A DNA stretch of 64,000 bases from contig CM049319.1 in NCBI GenBank assembly GCA_026874595.1, positions 41,395,973-41,459,972 on the forward strand, given 5' to 3'. A program made the position numbers and the translations under genes. The stretch is from Sipunculus nudus (taxonomy: Eukaryota; Annelida; Sipuncula; Golfingiida; Sipunculidae). Below, piece by piece: positions 43,325-56,991 of the stretch. Each line of letters opens with the position of its first letter. Positions within the stretch are counted from its first letter, which is position 1. The notes beneath the pieces were generated by a model, which saw only the letters and a program-made list of their open reading frames with translations, made no database searches and was not told the DNA's origin.

Positions 43325-43525
43325 AGATGACTTTAAGTCATCTGAGCTATAGCGATCGTCATTTATCCGTCCGTTATTTAACAAGACACGTTTTGAAACC
43401 ATCGGACCTATAAATTAAAAATTCTACATACACTTAGATGTCCCAAAGTTCTTCCAAACCGAAAATTTAGTCACTGTGATTTCGTTTCTATGAGATATTA
43501 ATGACAAACCTCCAATTTCCATTAA
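43325..43525 (+). repeat. Dispersed repeat fragment
   Basis: GTCATCTGAGCTATAGCGAT, CCGTCCGTT and ACCATCGGACCTATAAA are shared with 32.7 kb. It directly precedes the hAT-like element. Confidence 0.6.
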
Positions 43526-43533
43526 AAACTAAT

Positions 43534-46089
43534 CAGCGGCGTACCTAGCCTCATTGCCGCCCGGGGCGGTCTTAGAAATTGCCGCCCTCTTACAAAACAT
43601 TACAAACCTGGATAACATATTGAAGTATATCGTGTCAAGTGTCCTTGTTACAGGCTTGTATTTGACCAAAACCCAATTATATGGATTCACTGGCAGGGAA
43701 TTCTTCCGCTACATATTAAAGAGCAGTCATCTCTTTGCTAAATGTAAATCAAAAGATCGCTCGAAGCTCAAACAATTATATTTCATCATGAAGTGAACAG
43801 AAAGGAATAAAACGAATAAATTGTAACTATTAACAGATTACACTGCAGGATACACATATAATGTGTGAAATTAAACTTTCATCAATCATGTAAACACGAT
43901 TCATGATTACTTTATACTTAGCTTGGGGAAAAACATATTTGGTGAGTTTTATTCCATTCTCAACGTAAACAAATACCTTGTCACATTTATAATTCCACCT
44001 CTTGTTAACGCATATGACAGCAGGTACACCTAATAGAGCTACTGAGATATGCAAGGTACTGCTGCTTGCAAGGCACTTCAGTCTTTACTAAAAAAGCGTA
44101 ATTCATGAGTTAAGCCTACATATGTAGGCAGGGCATGTTTAATATTTTCTCATAAAAAAATCCACTGTTTGGACAAACTGACTTTGTTTAATTAAAAAAT
44201 CCTCCAAGGTAAAAGCATACTTTATTTCAAGGCTACATCAAAATCATTTAAGAAGTGTAGTGATTATGCACTTTGCGAGGTTTTATTTATGAACTTATGA
44301 CTATTTGTTATTCAATAAAGTATTTAAATAATTTTCAAGTAATGATATAATTTAAATATATATTATAATTTGATATCAAAATGATTTGTCACAATATACA
44401 AAAATTGTCTGTAGGTAGTGGATAATTAAACTGTTGATAACAGAATTAACAGTACAGGTAAATATATCTTTAATTTAGGTTTTGTACTCTAAAGTTAAAA
44501 CTGATACTTGATACGTATATTGAACATTGGCTAAGCGGCCAGGGGGATTCATCCCGCCGGACAGTTTTAATAGAATTATATAATTATTATATATTTTAAA
44601 GAGGCCTGGGTGTTTATTTTTTTTATTCACGTTACATAAAAGATCATGCAGGCCATATTGGTTAACTAAAAGACACAGGCATCTATAGGTAGTACTCATT
44701 AAATATACACGATAGTGTAAACGCATGTATTTTAACAAGACTGATGTAAGAGTATGAAGAATCGTGGAAAAGGGTGTTTCAGGTTGTTTTAGGCTGTTTT
44801 AATATCCTGGAATTTCGGGAATTCAAGGGTTCAAGAATGGAACTTCTTAATACTTTCCAAGGAAAGAGCAACACAATTCTTCAAAATATTTTTATAACAA
44901 TATGTACGACAGACACCCCACCCCCACTACCGGGTGCCATTGGTCTTTTGGCAGGAATTTTCCCTGGTTATTATCAGATGCTGCTAGGGATTTCTGTAAA
45001 CGACGACCGTCCTGAAATGCAGACTTTTTGCATGATTGGTCAGTTTATCGATGGCGTTCTGACATTGCAAGACCACAGATATTAACAAAGAATAACTACA
45101 GATATGTATTCCTTTTTTTGCGTATAGCTTGCCTCTATAGAGATCGTCCGAAAATAATTTGGTTTGTTCCACTGCCAACTGTTTAATCCCTGAAATTCTT
45201 GAAAATGGACAAAAAGGCCAAATTTGAACTTTTTGAGGATCTCCTTATACCACTGATTATACTAAATCCCAGAAATGCCGCCCCCACAAATGTACAACTG
45301 TACAGTTTATAATCCCTGGAATACTTGAACATGGAACAAAAAGGCCAAATTTGTACTTTTTGAGAACTCCTTATGCCACTGATTACACTAAATTCCAGAA
45401 ATGCCGCCCATAAAAAAATGTACAAAACGTTCGCTAATCATTTGGTAGGTTCCATTGTCCATTTTACAATCCCTGGAATACTTGAACACGGGACAAAAAG
45501 GTCAAATTTGTACTTTTGAGAAATCCTTAAGCCACTGATTATACTAAATCCCAGAAATGCCGCCCCAAAAGTGTGCAAATCGTTCGCTAATCATTTGGTA
45601 GATTCTATTGTCCAGTTTATAATCCCTGGAATACTTGAATATGGAACAAAAAGGCCAAATTTATACTTGTTGAGAATTCCTTGTGTCACTGATTATACTA
45701 AATCCCAGAAATACCGCCCATAAAAATATACAAAAAGTTCTCTAATCATTTAGTAGGTTCCATTGTTAAGTTTATAATCCCTGGAATACTTGAACATGGG
45801 ACAAAAAGGCCAAATTTGTACATTTTGAGAATTCCTTGTGCCACTGATTATACTAAATCCCAGAAATGCCGCCCCAAAAATTGTACAAATCTATCGCTAA
45901 TCATTAAGTAGTTTCCATTGTCCAATTTATACTCTCTGGAATACTTGAACATGGGACAAAAACGACAAATTTGTATTTTTTGAGGAATTCCTTGTGCCAC
46001 TCATTATACTAATTCCTCGAAATGCCGCCCCCCAAAATGTGCCGCCCGGGGCGGGCCGCCCCCCCCCCCCCCCCTTAGGTACGCCACTG
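43534..46089. mobile_element. hAT-like non-autonomous element, 2556 bp
   Basis: Left end CAGCGGCGTACCTAG, right end TTAGGTACGCCACTG (reverse complement CAGTGGCGTACCTAA). Flanks AAACTAAT (43526-43533) and AAACCAAT (46090-46097) form an 8-base target duplication with one change. GCCGCCCGGGGCGG is near both ends (43556 and 46040). Interior frames, up to 103 codons, match nothing, so no transposase. The right third is a minisatellite. Confidence 0.8.
45150..46035 (+). repeat. Six-copy ~155-bp minisatellite
   Basis: The landmark AGAAATGCCGCC recurs near 45271, 45397, 45553, 45707, 45862 and 46018 (spacing 126, then 154-156). Each unit has AATCCCTGGAATACTTGAAC, ACAAAAAGGCCAAATTTGTA and CCACTGATTATACTAAATCC. 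The GCCGCCC at each unit end repeats the terminal motif of the element. Confidence 0.9.
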
Positions 46090-46097
46090 AAACCAAT

Positions 46098-48470
46098 TGT
46101 TACAATTCAAAGCTGCCCACTATGAAAACCACTGGTGTGGTTGGCAAAAGTATTCTTGCATTTATTTCCTATGCACTTATCAGAAATTAGGTCAGTATTG
46201 CGTACATTTTTGAAGTTATGGGTGCAAACATAATGCACTTTGTCAAAAATTTGGAAATATATTTGCTCATTCAACATGTCAACGGTTGAAGCTAGAGAGT
46301 CTTCTTTAAGGATTTAACTATATTTCATTTTAATTCAATTGTATACCAGATATTAAGACAGGATTTTTTATTATTGTAAAGTTATTAACATAAATATAAA
46401 ATCTGTACCTTGAATTTTTTCAACTTTGACTATGGCACATTTTTGTCTTATGGGCAATGTTACTTTAATTTTCACAGGTCATATGCATAATGATTAAAAT
46501 TTTTATTATCTGAAATTTGAAAGAAAATGGTCGAAAATTGTAAACAAGTTTTCAACCACCATAAAGCTGTTTAGGCCCCCTGAAGCCTTTTATGTAACAA
46601 TTGATAGGCTGAATAAACAAGATGAATGTTATAATTTCAATGTTGAATTAAATTTTTGTTCAGACTTTGAAAAAGTTTGGAATTTTTTAAACAAAACAAA
46701 TTTGCAGGATTTGGATCCGACGCTCTGCATATTGCTAATTTATGTTATTATTTTTATTTATTTTTTAATATTCAAATATGATTAAATATAAGGATCTAAT
46801 ATAAGTGCTCACTGACATGTTTGAATATATTATAAGGTGTAAATACTTTGTAGCATTTCATTCTTATCTTTTAATGTTGGCTTGACCTTGTTATGAATAA
46901 CACTGGTACACTTAATTAATCAGGAATATTGGGCAAGATTTCATGGGATTTAGGTTACGCACACTTGGCCATATATTTAACTTTTGAGAACTATTAAATA
47001 TACACATTTCTTTTGTTTTTGAAATGTATCCTTTTCATATAATACTTAGGCCTATTACTAATTTTTTCCTTAATGCATCATTAAATGATGTTAGGCCACA
47101 AATTTCATATGTTACACAATCATGTATGACAAAGCAGATGCAATCTATACCTAACTGGCTTGTTTTAACTTCCTAACTGCTCATTTGAAGATGGAAAATT
47201 TATTCTTTTACAGCATTTTATGCTTCAGTTCATGTCCAGTATTTTATCATTTACAGGGTTTCGTAAGTTCCTAGTGGATATATTTACATGCATATTATAG
47301 TCAGTTTAAATAATGAAACTTTTACAGCTACATGTATTTGATCATGGAGGCTCCTCCATCTGTCAAGTTGTCCTACAAAGTGCACAGTCAACACAACTAC
47401 TAGGATTTTATACAAATATTCTCAGAATATATATTTCAGCTGAGCGTTGTGACCCACAGGTCCCTTCTTTTTTAACCGGAAGATAAAGGTTGAGATGATT
47501 GAATTTCAGATTTTAGTTAACCACAGCCCCAATCATTTTGTCAATTTTTCACAATTTCTGGGGTAAAAATCCTCATGCATGAAGATTATATCGGCATTTG
47601 AGTTACAGTTATTTAAATCTGACATCAAGTTTTTCTTTCCCTTTGCACATTTTGGTTTCTTCTTTTTATGGCTTTCATTCGATTTTTTTTACCATTTTTG
47701 ACACAGAAGATTTGCTCATGTGCAAGTCACAGGCAATTTCTCAGAGAGATTTATACGTCCCAGGGTTATCCTATTGTGACTGAATTAAGTCCTCCACACA
47801 GGTAGTGTTCTCTTCTTCAGAGCATGCAGTTTTTGGTCTCCTGCTACCTGATTTTCGACATACTGAGCCTGTATTTCATATTTTTGCTATTGCTCTATTG
47901 ATATTGTGATGATCCCATCCCCTCCCAGGAAACTTATTGTCAATCTGTGTACCACCCCAGCCCTTTTCCTAGAAACAATTCTCAATGGTAGCCTTATCAT
48001 ACATTCCCTTGATTGATCGGGACTTCTGAAGTGGACTGAACTAATCCTGGATGCAAATGGCAATAAAAAAAAGAAACTTGACACCAAGATAGGTTTATTT
48101 TAGACTGAAACTGATTTACAGATGCCAACACCTGGAGGCAGACATGGTAGTGCCATGTTCGTGTAATATGTCACATGCATAGGCCAACTCTGATATAACA
48201 TTTTTGTATGCAATTTTGAATTTGTGGAACTTTCTAACATGCATTTGATATTTTAAAAACTTGTACTTAGTTGTAGAAAATATCCACGTTACACTTACTG
48301 GTACGCAAGCCTGTTATGCCACCTACAAATGTGTATGTATGCCATCAGTCGGTGCTTCTATTTTTGAGTGAAATTCAGGCATATCTTATTCTCATTCATC
48401 TAAGCTACTAGTATCCACTGATCATTTCATATGTGCTATGTAGTTAGCATGTTAATCGATCAGGGTCATA
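46098..48470. other. Gene-free AT-rich stretch
   Basis: No exon or repeat I can name. Short frames only. Confidence 0.5.
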
Positions 48471-48479
48471 AGACAGGCT

Positions 48480-48760
48480 CTTTTCAAGAAAATTGGTATT
48501 GCCAAAGTCAAGCTATTGAAATTTGATGGTTCACACAGCAGGAGACATCCAATGGTCATTCAGTCCATGCCTCTGTGATTCGAAGTACATACAGCCGTTC
48601 GTTTACTGTCAATATTCTAGTTTTAAACCACATGATGCAATTTGATAAATATGGGCTCATCAGCAGAAATTGTTAAACGCTGTGGAAGTTAGGAATTGCA
48701 TGAGTAAAGATCTGTGTTTTCTCCAACTCTTTTCTTTCTGCAAATAAAATGATGGTTTAT
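48480..48760 (+). repeat. Dispersed repeat, copy 2
   Basis: Partner of 41740-42090. After it, a frame at about 48770-48894 contains ASPLSFICGRITSSGERA, but no acceptor precedes it. Confidence 0.6.
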
Positions 48761-48899
48761 CTGGTGAGTTTGGAGAACAAAGTGTGGCATCACCTCTTTC
48801 ATTTATATGTGGACGTATTACCAGCTCAGGAGAAAGAGCTAAAACCAACCCATACCCTGACCAAGTAGCCCACAAACTTGGATAGAATATTTGAAGGTA

Positions 48900-51120
48900 A
48901 CACTACATAAGTCTTGAAATGTAATATCTCCAATATCTTTTAAAAAGTAAATGCAATCCTGTAGCAATTTTGTAAAGCTTAACAGCAGAGCTAAGTGGTA
49001 TATATTTAATGATAATAATACAAAGATTAAGAATATTTTGTTACCGCATCTTTGTTAATCATTTCCTTTGACACTCAAATGACACTTGAGACTTGATACA
49101 GATAGTCTTTTTTTTTATATTACTAATTTTTTTAAATAATGAATTTGATAATGTGTCATCCCTAGGTAGATAAGTAAAGAATTATCTTCTTAAAAGTCTA
49201 CCATATTGTTTGATGGCCGATCATATAATGTTAAGGCTGAAAGATTAAACAAGGTCAATGGTCACGGCGCTCAGCTGATTGTGACGGACTATAATTGCAT
49301 CACCATTGTGGTATATATTATGTTGAATCAATACAGTTATGAGCATCATGGATATGATGGGCTTCAGTTAAGGAATATAGTGTAATATATGTCTGAAAGT
49401 TATATGAAATAACCTGACTGAGGGATTAAAATGGAGTAAGATGTAGTGTATTATTGATTAATTATCGAGGGGTTGTAACACAGTGATATATTTGAGCAAA
49501 TATGAAGAACATTAAATTTATTTACTGAAATAAAATGCTGTAAAAAATAAAATTTTCGATTTTCAAATTAAGCTTGAAATGAATATAATAAGTCTATATT
49601 GTACTGTGTACTACATAAACATTGGGGCCTGAAACCATTTAATAATAAAATACGGTAAAAAAGTGATGTGCCCAAGAGTTATTTTAAAGGATACATTTGA
49701 CAAACAAAAATGTGTTAATATTATTTATAATTCTGAAAACAGGTTACCTCCATATTTAAATGCAAAACAACTTAATCATGATTAAAAGAACCTCCTTTCA
49801 TAGCTTTAATATACCATTTATAAGACTGAACATATTACAATTTACAGCTATATACTTAAGATATAGTTTGCACAACACTTGCATTAATTCTACACATAAA
49901 AAAGACATAAAAAACATTGGATTATCAATGACTATAAGCCACCATTAAACCTTAAAATGTGTCAACTAGTACTTGTCAGAATCTAACTTTTTATCTTTTT
50001 TTTTAATTTAAATAAAATTTATAAATTTGCAAAATAAAAAGCATGGGATTTAAGACATGAACATTTATTTTATAATAAAATATGGCAAAATTTATCTACA
50101 GCACAGTAAAAAAATATAAAATTATTAAATTAATCTTGTTTAATTAACCTGTCAGTTGGAAATAGGAGAGAGATGGAGAGAGAGAGACAGACAGACAAAG
50201 GGGGGGGGGGGGGTACTCTGTGACGGCTACTGCATGCAGGCAGCCTGGCCTACAGTGAGCTAGCTGTCTATGGTTACATAATTTCAAGGCCTTGGTGCAA
50301 GGCAACATCACCTAGACAGTAATATTGCCCGATGTAACAGTTATCTATATGGCATGGTCTTCTAAAACTTGGATAAAAGCTGTAGTTTTTGATAAACTGC
50401 TTTCAAATTTCAGATTATAAAAGCTTAAAACCTTATGTCCATCATGTGAAAATTAAATCAACAGAATTACGTGAAAAGTGCCCTGGCTAAAGGTGACTTA
50501 TTTTTTAGGATAATTATTTCACATTCATATGCTAATAAAATAATTGCAATAAAATTAAACACCAAGTCCACAGGTGCGGAGTTATATATATATGTTTATA
50601 CACACAGGATAAGAAATTTAATTTAACAGTGCTTATAAGAAAAAGGTTTATTCATAATAATTATATATTTAAAAATAAACAGAGAGATAGACAAACAAAG
50701 CCAATCACTTAATTTTCTATTAAATTTCAAACTGCATCAACATTTATTAATAATTTCTTCAGATGACATCACATTATGCACACAGATGAATTTATTTTTT
50801 AAGACATAAATTTTATAAATTTGAAAACAACAATTATCTGAAAATAACATTTGATTTAGAATTCACAGTTTTAAAATGCACCACTATATATCCATAACTT
50901 GGCTCATCTATTATCAAATTATGCATGCTGGTAGGTTTAATTATGTCTTGATTCCCTAAAATTGTTTAAAGGAAATAAATTTCTTTTACAATGCTACATA
51001 TGTTACGACATGGCATTTTCTGAATCACTCCTTGAATTACTATTTCAAAGAAAGTTTTGTATATTGGAGTAGAAACGGCATTAAAATTAAGGAAATACAG
51101 TTCAAACAATAACAATCTAT
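48900..51120. other. Gene-free AT-rich stretch
   Basis: Long AT-rich DNA; a (GA)n(GACA)n and poly-G tract lies near 50163-50211. Nothing else recognised. Confidence 0.5.
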
Positions 51121-51170
51121 GCTTAACACTTGGTGGGTGGGTATGAGAATAACTTCATGTACACCTGCCA

Positions 51171-51315
51171 CAGCAGGAGATCTCCCCAAGTGATCCATGA
51201 TAAATTAGGAACCCTGGCACAGCTGACCTCCAGTGACCAGAAGTGGGCTGGCTGGAGTTTCACTGTGCCAGTGAAATTGAGTGAATACAATAAGAGCCTA
51301 AAAAACAATAACTAG
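51171..51315. other. GC-richer segment open on both strands, possible exon
   Basis: Plus: acceptor ACCTGCCACAG, then a frame with LGTLAQLTSSDQKWAGW to TAG at 51313, AATAAA near 51388. Minus: acceptor TTTCACTGGCACAG, then KLQPAHFWSLEVSCARVP up to a CAG-GTGTAC donor. Both look plausible and only one can be real. Not recognised. Confidence 0.2.
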
Positions 51316-52748
51316 CCAAATATTCTAGCTTTTATTTTCAAAATTAATATTTTGACAGATTGAATCCTTATTTGTATATGCTGTGAAAATAAATCAAAAG
51401 TACCAACAGGAAAAAAAAATATGCCATGGCCACAGTTGGGAAAATTTAAGGTACTGATTTTATGTTTATGCTAATTACTTTTTAAAAATGCATAATTCAT
51501 ATCTAATTTTGGTTAAACAATAGAATCTTGATTAAATTAAGTTATATCTTTAATAAAAAGTCCTTAGCTACAACAATTCTCATGTTAAGTGAGCAAATAT
51601 CTGTCCTTTTTTTTACAAAGTGCATTGTATTTGGGCCCATAACTTGAATGATTTACACAATATTGAACTTATTTCTGGTATGTACATAGGAAATATATAG
51701 AGAAATGGTTAAATTAAATATGACCAATATCAGGTCAGTGGTTTTGATATTATGCAGTCGTGAAGTGTGACAATGGGAAAGGAGAAAGAGTTTTTTCCTT
51801 AATATCTCGAATGAATGAAGTGGTAGTGACAATTTTTGGTATGGTAGGAGATAATGGGGACATCTTGACTGTATTCTATTACTGTCACCATTTCCGTTTT
51901 ACAGATTCATTTCTGAATCTGTATAATGTTTTTGAGATCTTCATAGCTGCTATCTAGGATTCATGGTGTGAAAAAGAAAAACAGATGACATTGTGGCACC
52001 TCACCTCATTCTAGTCTTTGAGCCAACCATATAAATGATTTATTTCTAACCAATCTATGAAAATTATTTTTTTATTGATGCTGTTTTGGATTTTGCGACC
52101 GAAATTTATTTTCCTAGAGTGACAGGGTCACATTAATTTAACATTTTTGAAAATATAATTATAATCATACCTTTACCTTATTTCACACCTATAGTGGGTG
52201 TCTGTCTGCATAAAATGCTTGGACACCCTAGTTGATAGCCAGGCACCAGTCACTGCAGTCAGTGGCAAATGGTTCCCAGCCCGTCACAGGTACACTAGTG
52301 ACCCCAGGGATGGTTTCAGGCAGTCTTTGAAGTGTTTGGTGTCATTCCAGCTGAAAGAATCGTAATAGACAAGTTGGATGTTTTTGTTTCACTCAGATGA
52401 TTTCCAGTTAGACAATGTTGGATAATATCCAGTAAGATGGGCAGGGGTTAATACTCACATTAATACCATTGTGATTGAGCGCTATTTTGTTATACTGTCG
52501 GGATAAATAAATATGAATAAAATGTAATTTTACTATATAACTGAACTGGTCATTCTGGGAATTGTCCAGCTGGACTTATTTTTTTTTTTATTTTTTTTTT
52601 TACAAGGGTCAGGTTACGCAGGTATGCCGCAGGGACTGCCTTGTTGACTACCAGCTTGCTTTACAATGCACTGGGTTCATCCCACACTATATCCACAGCC
52701 TGCTAAAAGGAGCACCTGCCTTTGCCAGTCTGGTCAAGATCTCTTTAC

Positions 52749-52881
52749 AAGTTCATGTTGCAGGTTGAGGGCAGAAAGTAAAGCTTTCAGTGGCAGGTTC
52801 TGAAGCAGAGACCAGACGCAGGCTGGAGCATTGCTTTCTTTTGACATAGACCGATACACGGGCCTCAAAGCATGCAGGCAT
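52749..52881 (-). CDS. Weak internal exon candidate, minus strand
   Basis: Between acceptor ACTCTATTTGCAG and donor CTT-GTAAAG a frame runs 44 codons (phase 2 to 0), including VYRSMSKESNAPACVWSLLQ and LPLKALLSALNLQHEL, which looks like a helical protein segment. No neighbour exon with matching phase was found. Not recognised. Confidence 0.25.
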
Positions 52882-52899
52882 CTGCAAATAGAGTATATC

Positions 52900-54450
52900 T
52901 CACCAGTGCCCCAATTGGTCAACATAGATGGCTCCGCAAAAATCTTAGTTTTGCATATTCACCACATGATCAATAAGTCTGCATAATTTCGTGATAACAG
53001 CTGAGGCGGTTGTTGAGAGATTTGGTAACAGATGGCAAACAGCGAAATAAAATAGCTCACATTTACATTTATAGCTCACGAATACATTACTATGCATTTA
53101 TATAGACTGTATTTTTGTTTTGTAGTAGGCAAAAGATGTTCTTTTTTTCTTACTTTAAATGATGGTTTTGTAGTAGTAGTATGTATGATATAATGTACTA
53201 TATAATTTGAAAATGAATGCACCTCTAATGAAGGTACCCCCTGCCTCATCCCCCCCCCCCCCCCAAAAAAAAAACCATCCAACCTTCCCGCCACTCACCT
53301 CTCTCGCATGTTCAGCTGCTGCGATCCGTTTTAAGGGGTTTCAGGACCTGAGGACATTTATTCTGGTAAACTATTTTTTTTGGTGTAAAATATTTTCAAA
53401 GTAAGTACTTCCGAACCTCCTTTTACCTTCAAAGATGCCCAATCTGACTGTATTTTATTCAACAAAAATTCTACCTGTTACAGATACTTCATTTGTGACT
53501 GCGAAATATGTTTTAGTGTTTTACTCCCAATAATCTGCAAGCGTTGGAGGGACTGGTGGGACAGTTATAAGACACACTGTATATATACTACGTAGGATTC
53601 CCTCAATGTGGCTGTGACTGTTGTAATAATTTTATGACATTCCAAAAACAATAAGTACATTTCCTTTTCTATTGGTGTGGGTTTTGCAGCTCCCCCAATC
53701 CAGTTTTCTCTCTGGCTTCATGCAGTTTGCAGAATAATGGCATCATACATCTATAGAAATAGTTAATACATGCATTAGAATATTGCTTTTATGTTTTAAC
53801 TTTCTTTTTTTTTATTAACACATCCCGTTTTATAGATTCTTGACCTCATTTGCGTAATAGTTTCCATATGGCTATTTTTACAATGTGTATATTTAAATTA
53901 GAACATTGTATTGTATCAACTGTGTATGAATATGACATTAGGACATAATATGATTTCCTTCTAACTATAACATACATGTACATGCAGTCATTTGAGCATT
54001 TTGTTTATAAACGTCATCAGTCAACATCATAAGAAGACCCATATGTGATAGAACTACCGTGCCAAATCCATCTATCTACCTACTGTCGTGTATGTCACTA
54101 CTTGCAAGCAAAGATGATCCTGTGATTCTTTCACCAGCAGGTACTTTTATATTAAGAACTAGTAGTTTTTGTACAAATGATTATATATAAAACTCAGCTT
54201 CTTACGCGAAGTAATATGTATTATCAAGAAAGGTACCATATTCAGTTGTAAATAGTGATTTCTGGTGCTTGTTCATGTTTCCTGTCATTGCAGTCTTGTT
54301 TTTACCAATAAACATGTTTTTTCCTATTTTATATGCCATTTCTACCAAGAGAGAGAATATTTAAAACAATTTTTATGAACTTCTTCCATTGAAAATCACA
54401 GTGTGCAGCTTGTTCATGCTTACAAACTGAGGGACATTATTTTTGTTTGG
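52900..54450. other. Gene-free; poly-C/poly-A tract
   Basis: No gene. A C-run followed by an A-run is at about 53249-53275. Confidence 0.5.
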
Positions 54451-54459
54451 TAAAAATCT

Positions 54460-54690
54460 TGGTCCTGGAAAGTCAAGAGGTAAAACGCTCGGCTGTCTCC
54501 GCTGGCGACCTGGGTTTGTTCCCCAGCCCGAGGGACGGCTATGAGGGCCCATCCAAGGTCGGTGGTTTTCTCCGGGTCCTCCACCCCCACAAACTACCGA
54601 ATGCCACCATCCAAGCCATGGAGAGTGCCTTTGATTTATTATGACTAGTTGTACAATCCATGTAAAATAAATAAAATTGATAAATAAAGT
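54460..54690 (+). mobile_element. SINE with Nin-DC-like core
   Basis: A tRNA-like head (AGTCAAGAGGTAAAACGCTC; B-box-like GGGTTTGTTCCCC) is followed by a core with GGTCGGTGGTTTTCTCCGGG and an ATAAATAAAATTG tail. GGTGGTTTTCTCCGGG is the hallmark of the Nin-DC domain shared by SINEs of molluscs and deuterostomes. It would be transcribed by RNA polymerase III and mobilised by a LINE. Confidence 0.75.
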
Positions 54691-54754
54691 TTAAATATGT
54701 TCTGATAAACAACACATTGGATACAGGTATTGGATTAGTTTTGACTCTTGATCA

Positions 54755-54757
<3 letters not shown>

Positions 54758-54806
<49 letters not shown>
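54758..54806. repeat. (TA)n microsatellite
   Basis: About 24 TA units, just 3' of the SINE. Confidence 0.95.
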
Positions 54807-54809
<3 letters not shown>

Positions 54810-54814
<5 letters not shown>

Positions 54815-56990
54815 AGTCAGGGCGCTTAACAGAATTATCGTTTCACGCCGGATAAAAGCACCAAATTTTGTATGAAGTATCTACAGGTCAGTCCTGATCA
54901 TTCTGGAGGGGGTGCCCACCCGAACTCGGTTTCTTGATCTTTCAGCAGGCCCGAGTCCAAAATAACAAAATAACAGGATTTTACGTAAAATTTCACACGT
55001 TTACAGCAATAAACGGAATCGATATTTTTTTACTCTAAAACTCATTTTAAATTAATCAGTATACATAATAAGAACACCATAATGAAATATCATGAACAGT
55101 TATCGTAGAAATTGTGACTTAATCATGAAAGAGTTAGGTCCTAATCACTAGTCTTTTTTTTCAGTGTCATGTTTGCTATGTTGGTTCATGTTTGTTCATG
55201 TACGAATACTGACAACACTCAAAAAATTAATTATTTTGCTTGACTTTTGCCAATAAGGATAGCGCAGGGCTCGTACCATTAAAAGGTGCTTGAAAGCGTG
55301 ATAGGTATATTTGGACACGTGCTTGAAAATGGAAGTTGAAATAAATATTTGTGTGTGAGTTGATGTACAGATGATGTTTCCGTGATTTTTAAACTAGCCA
55401 GCATTAATACAACCCTGAAGCCAGTACACGGCATGAGCTGACGTGCGTTTTCTGTAACTCTGCATGATTTAGGCTCATCCTGCATTAGTCGAAATACCTG
55501 TGAGCTAAATTGTTCCAGGAACGATACGGGATTTGACACAGGTTTTGAAAGGTTGTCCCTTTAGTTAATACATTTGAATATTTACGTCGAAAATCTTGTG
55601 AAATATTACGTTGACAAATTACCTCCTTTGTGGTTAAGGACATCTTTTGGGGCACATATGACCATTGTATATGATTCATAGTTAATTTGATTAACGGATG
55701 TCTTTCAAAATCAGTTACATTTAATCATATTTTGTCAAATTTACGGTACTAGAGTACGAGCTAGTTCATTTTGCTTCGAAAAATTGAGCGCGGGAAAGTT
55801 CAACGATGTTATCATTTCGTATATAGAGCGGCGAGCTTGCACTGCAGATAGCTAGTTATAAGTCTGCGCTGTAAAATATATTCGAAATATTTGAACATTG
55901 AAATGAAGGGCTATAATTGCTCCGATGAAGCTCATCTAATTTCTATAAATAAAGGGCTATAATTGCACCGATGAAGCTCATCTAATTTCTTTAGGCTTAT
56001 AAAATGTATTGAATTACGTATTGTGCCCGCGTATGCAACGCGGAAGGAGCACACATTGGTGTCAGCAATGATGGGTCTAAAGGCTGTATCACCAAATACT
56101 GCATGTATCATAAACCATCAAGAAATCTATTTTGTTGATCGTAATTTATTTTTATCATATTGCTCTCGCATTTCAGAACTTATTTTGCCCACGTATTTTA
56201 TGGTCTCCTCGGTGTAAACGAGGTCAATGTCATCCAACTGCATTTTTCCAAACGTATCCCCGTAAACAAGTGGCCCATGGGCCATGACGCTCAGCTGAAT
56301 CAGGGAACCTAGTAAAATGACTCGAAGCGAGCTGAAAATTATGCATCTTGCTAACAGTCCTTAGAAATAGGTTACAGTGACCTTATTTAGACTTTCCAAT
56401 TAGATTATACCAGGAATTCCAAATATATCCCGTGTTAGAAGTTTCTTCTACCAACAGCTACATTTTGTGCTCATCTGCCTAATAGAGCGCTAAATCCTAT
56501 TCTTTTAATTAAAGGTTTGATGGGGAGATCCAACTCGTATCGCATTCAGTTTACAGATGCTCATGGCTAATATGTTGCTTCTCATCTGACTATGCATTAC
56601 AAGTACTGCCTTCTGAACATTTATATTAATGCACTGGTATGTCCGAGTCAAAGTGACATCAGTGGATGATGATAACTGTCCCCTGCAGGTCTTCATGTAA
56701 ACTTTAGAAGAGGCTAAATGACTGATTGGTTATTTCAGTTCCCTTTTTATTACCTAAACTCCTGAACAAAGCATTTGCCTGTCTGAATATTAGGCCTCAC
56801 CAATCTCTGATACAGTTTGAATGATGTCACTCTGCGTTTCTCAAGTTTTTGGTTACTAACAATATTTAAAGATACCATTTCATGAGACTCGCATGGCTCG
56901 CAGATTGTAGGTCAGAGTGAAAACCATTTCAGGTTTCCAAGGAATTTTTATAGTAACCTCCCAGGATCTCAATCACATAGGAACTTTCTT
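54810..56990. other. Gene-free stretch, minor repeats
   Basis: A 39-base block is duplicated at 55906-55944 and 55952-55990 (GGGCTATAATTGC, CCGATGAAGCTCATC). A repeat tail with AGGTTACAGTGACCT at 56369-56383 is present. Minus frame 56696-56505 follows an acceptor-like GACCTGCAG and contains LTRTYQCININVQKAVLVMH, protein-like but unplaced. Confidence 0.45.
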
Positions 56991-56991
56991 T

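Noticed and set aside
48770-48894. Plus-strand exon containing SFICGRITSSGERA
   Set aside because: A TAA precedes it in frame and no AG acceptor lies between, and it follows a dispersed repeat.
55279-55679. Minus frames of 86 and 64 codons
   Set aside because: No family recognised; the frames overlap and the text looks like an old repeat, so no gene is called.
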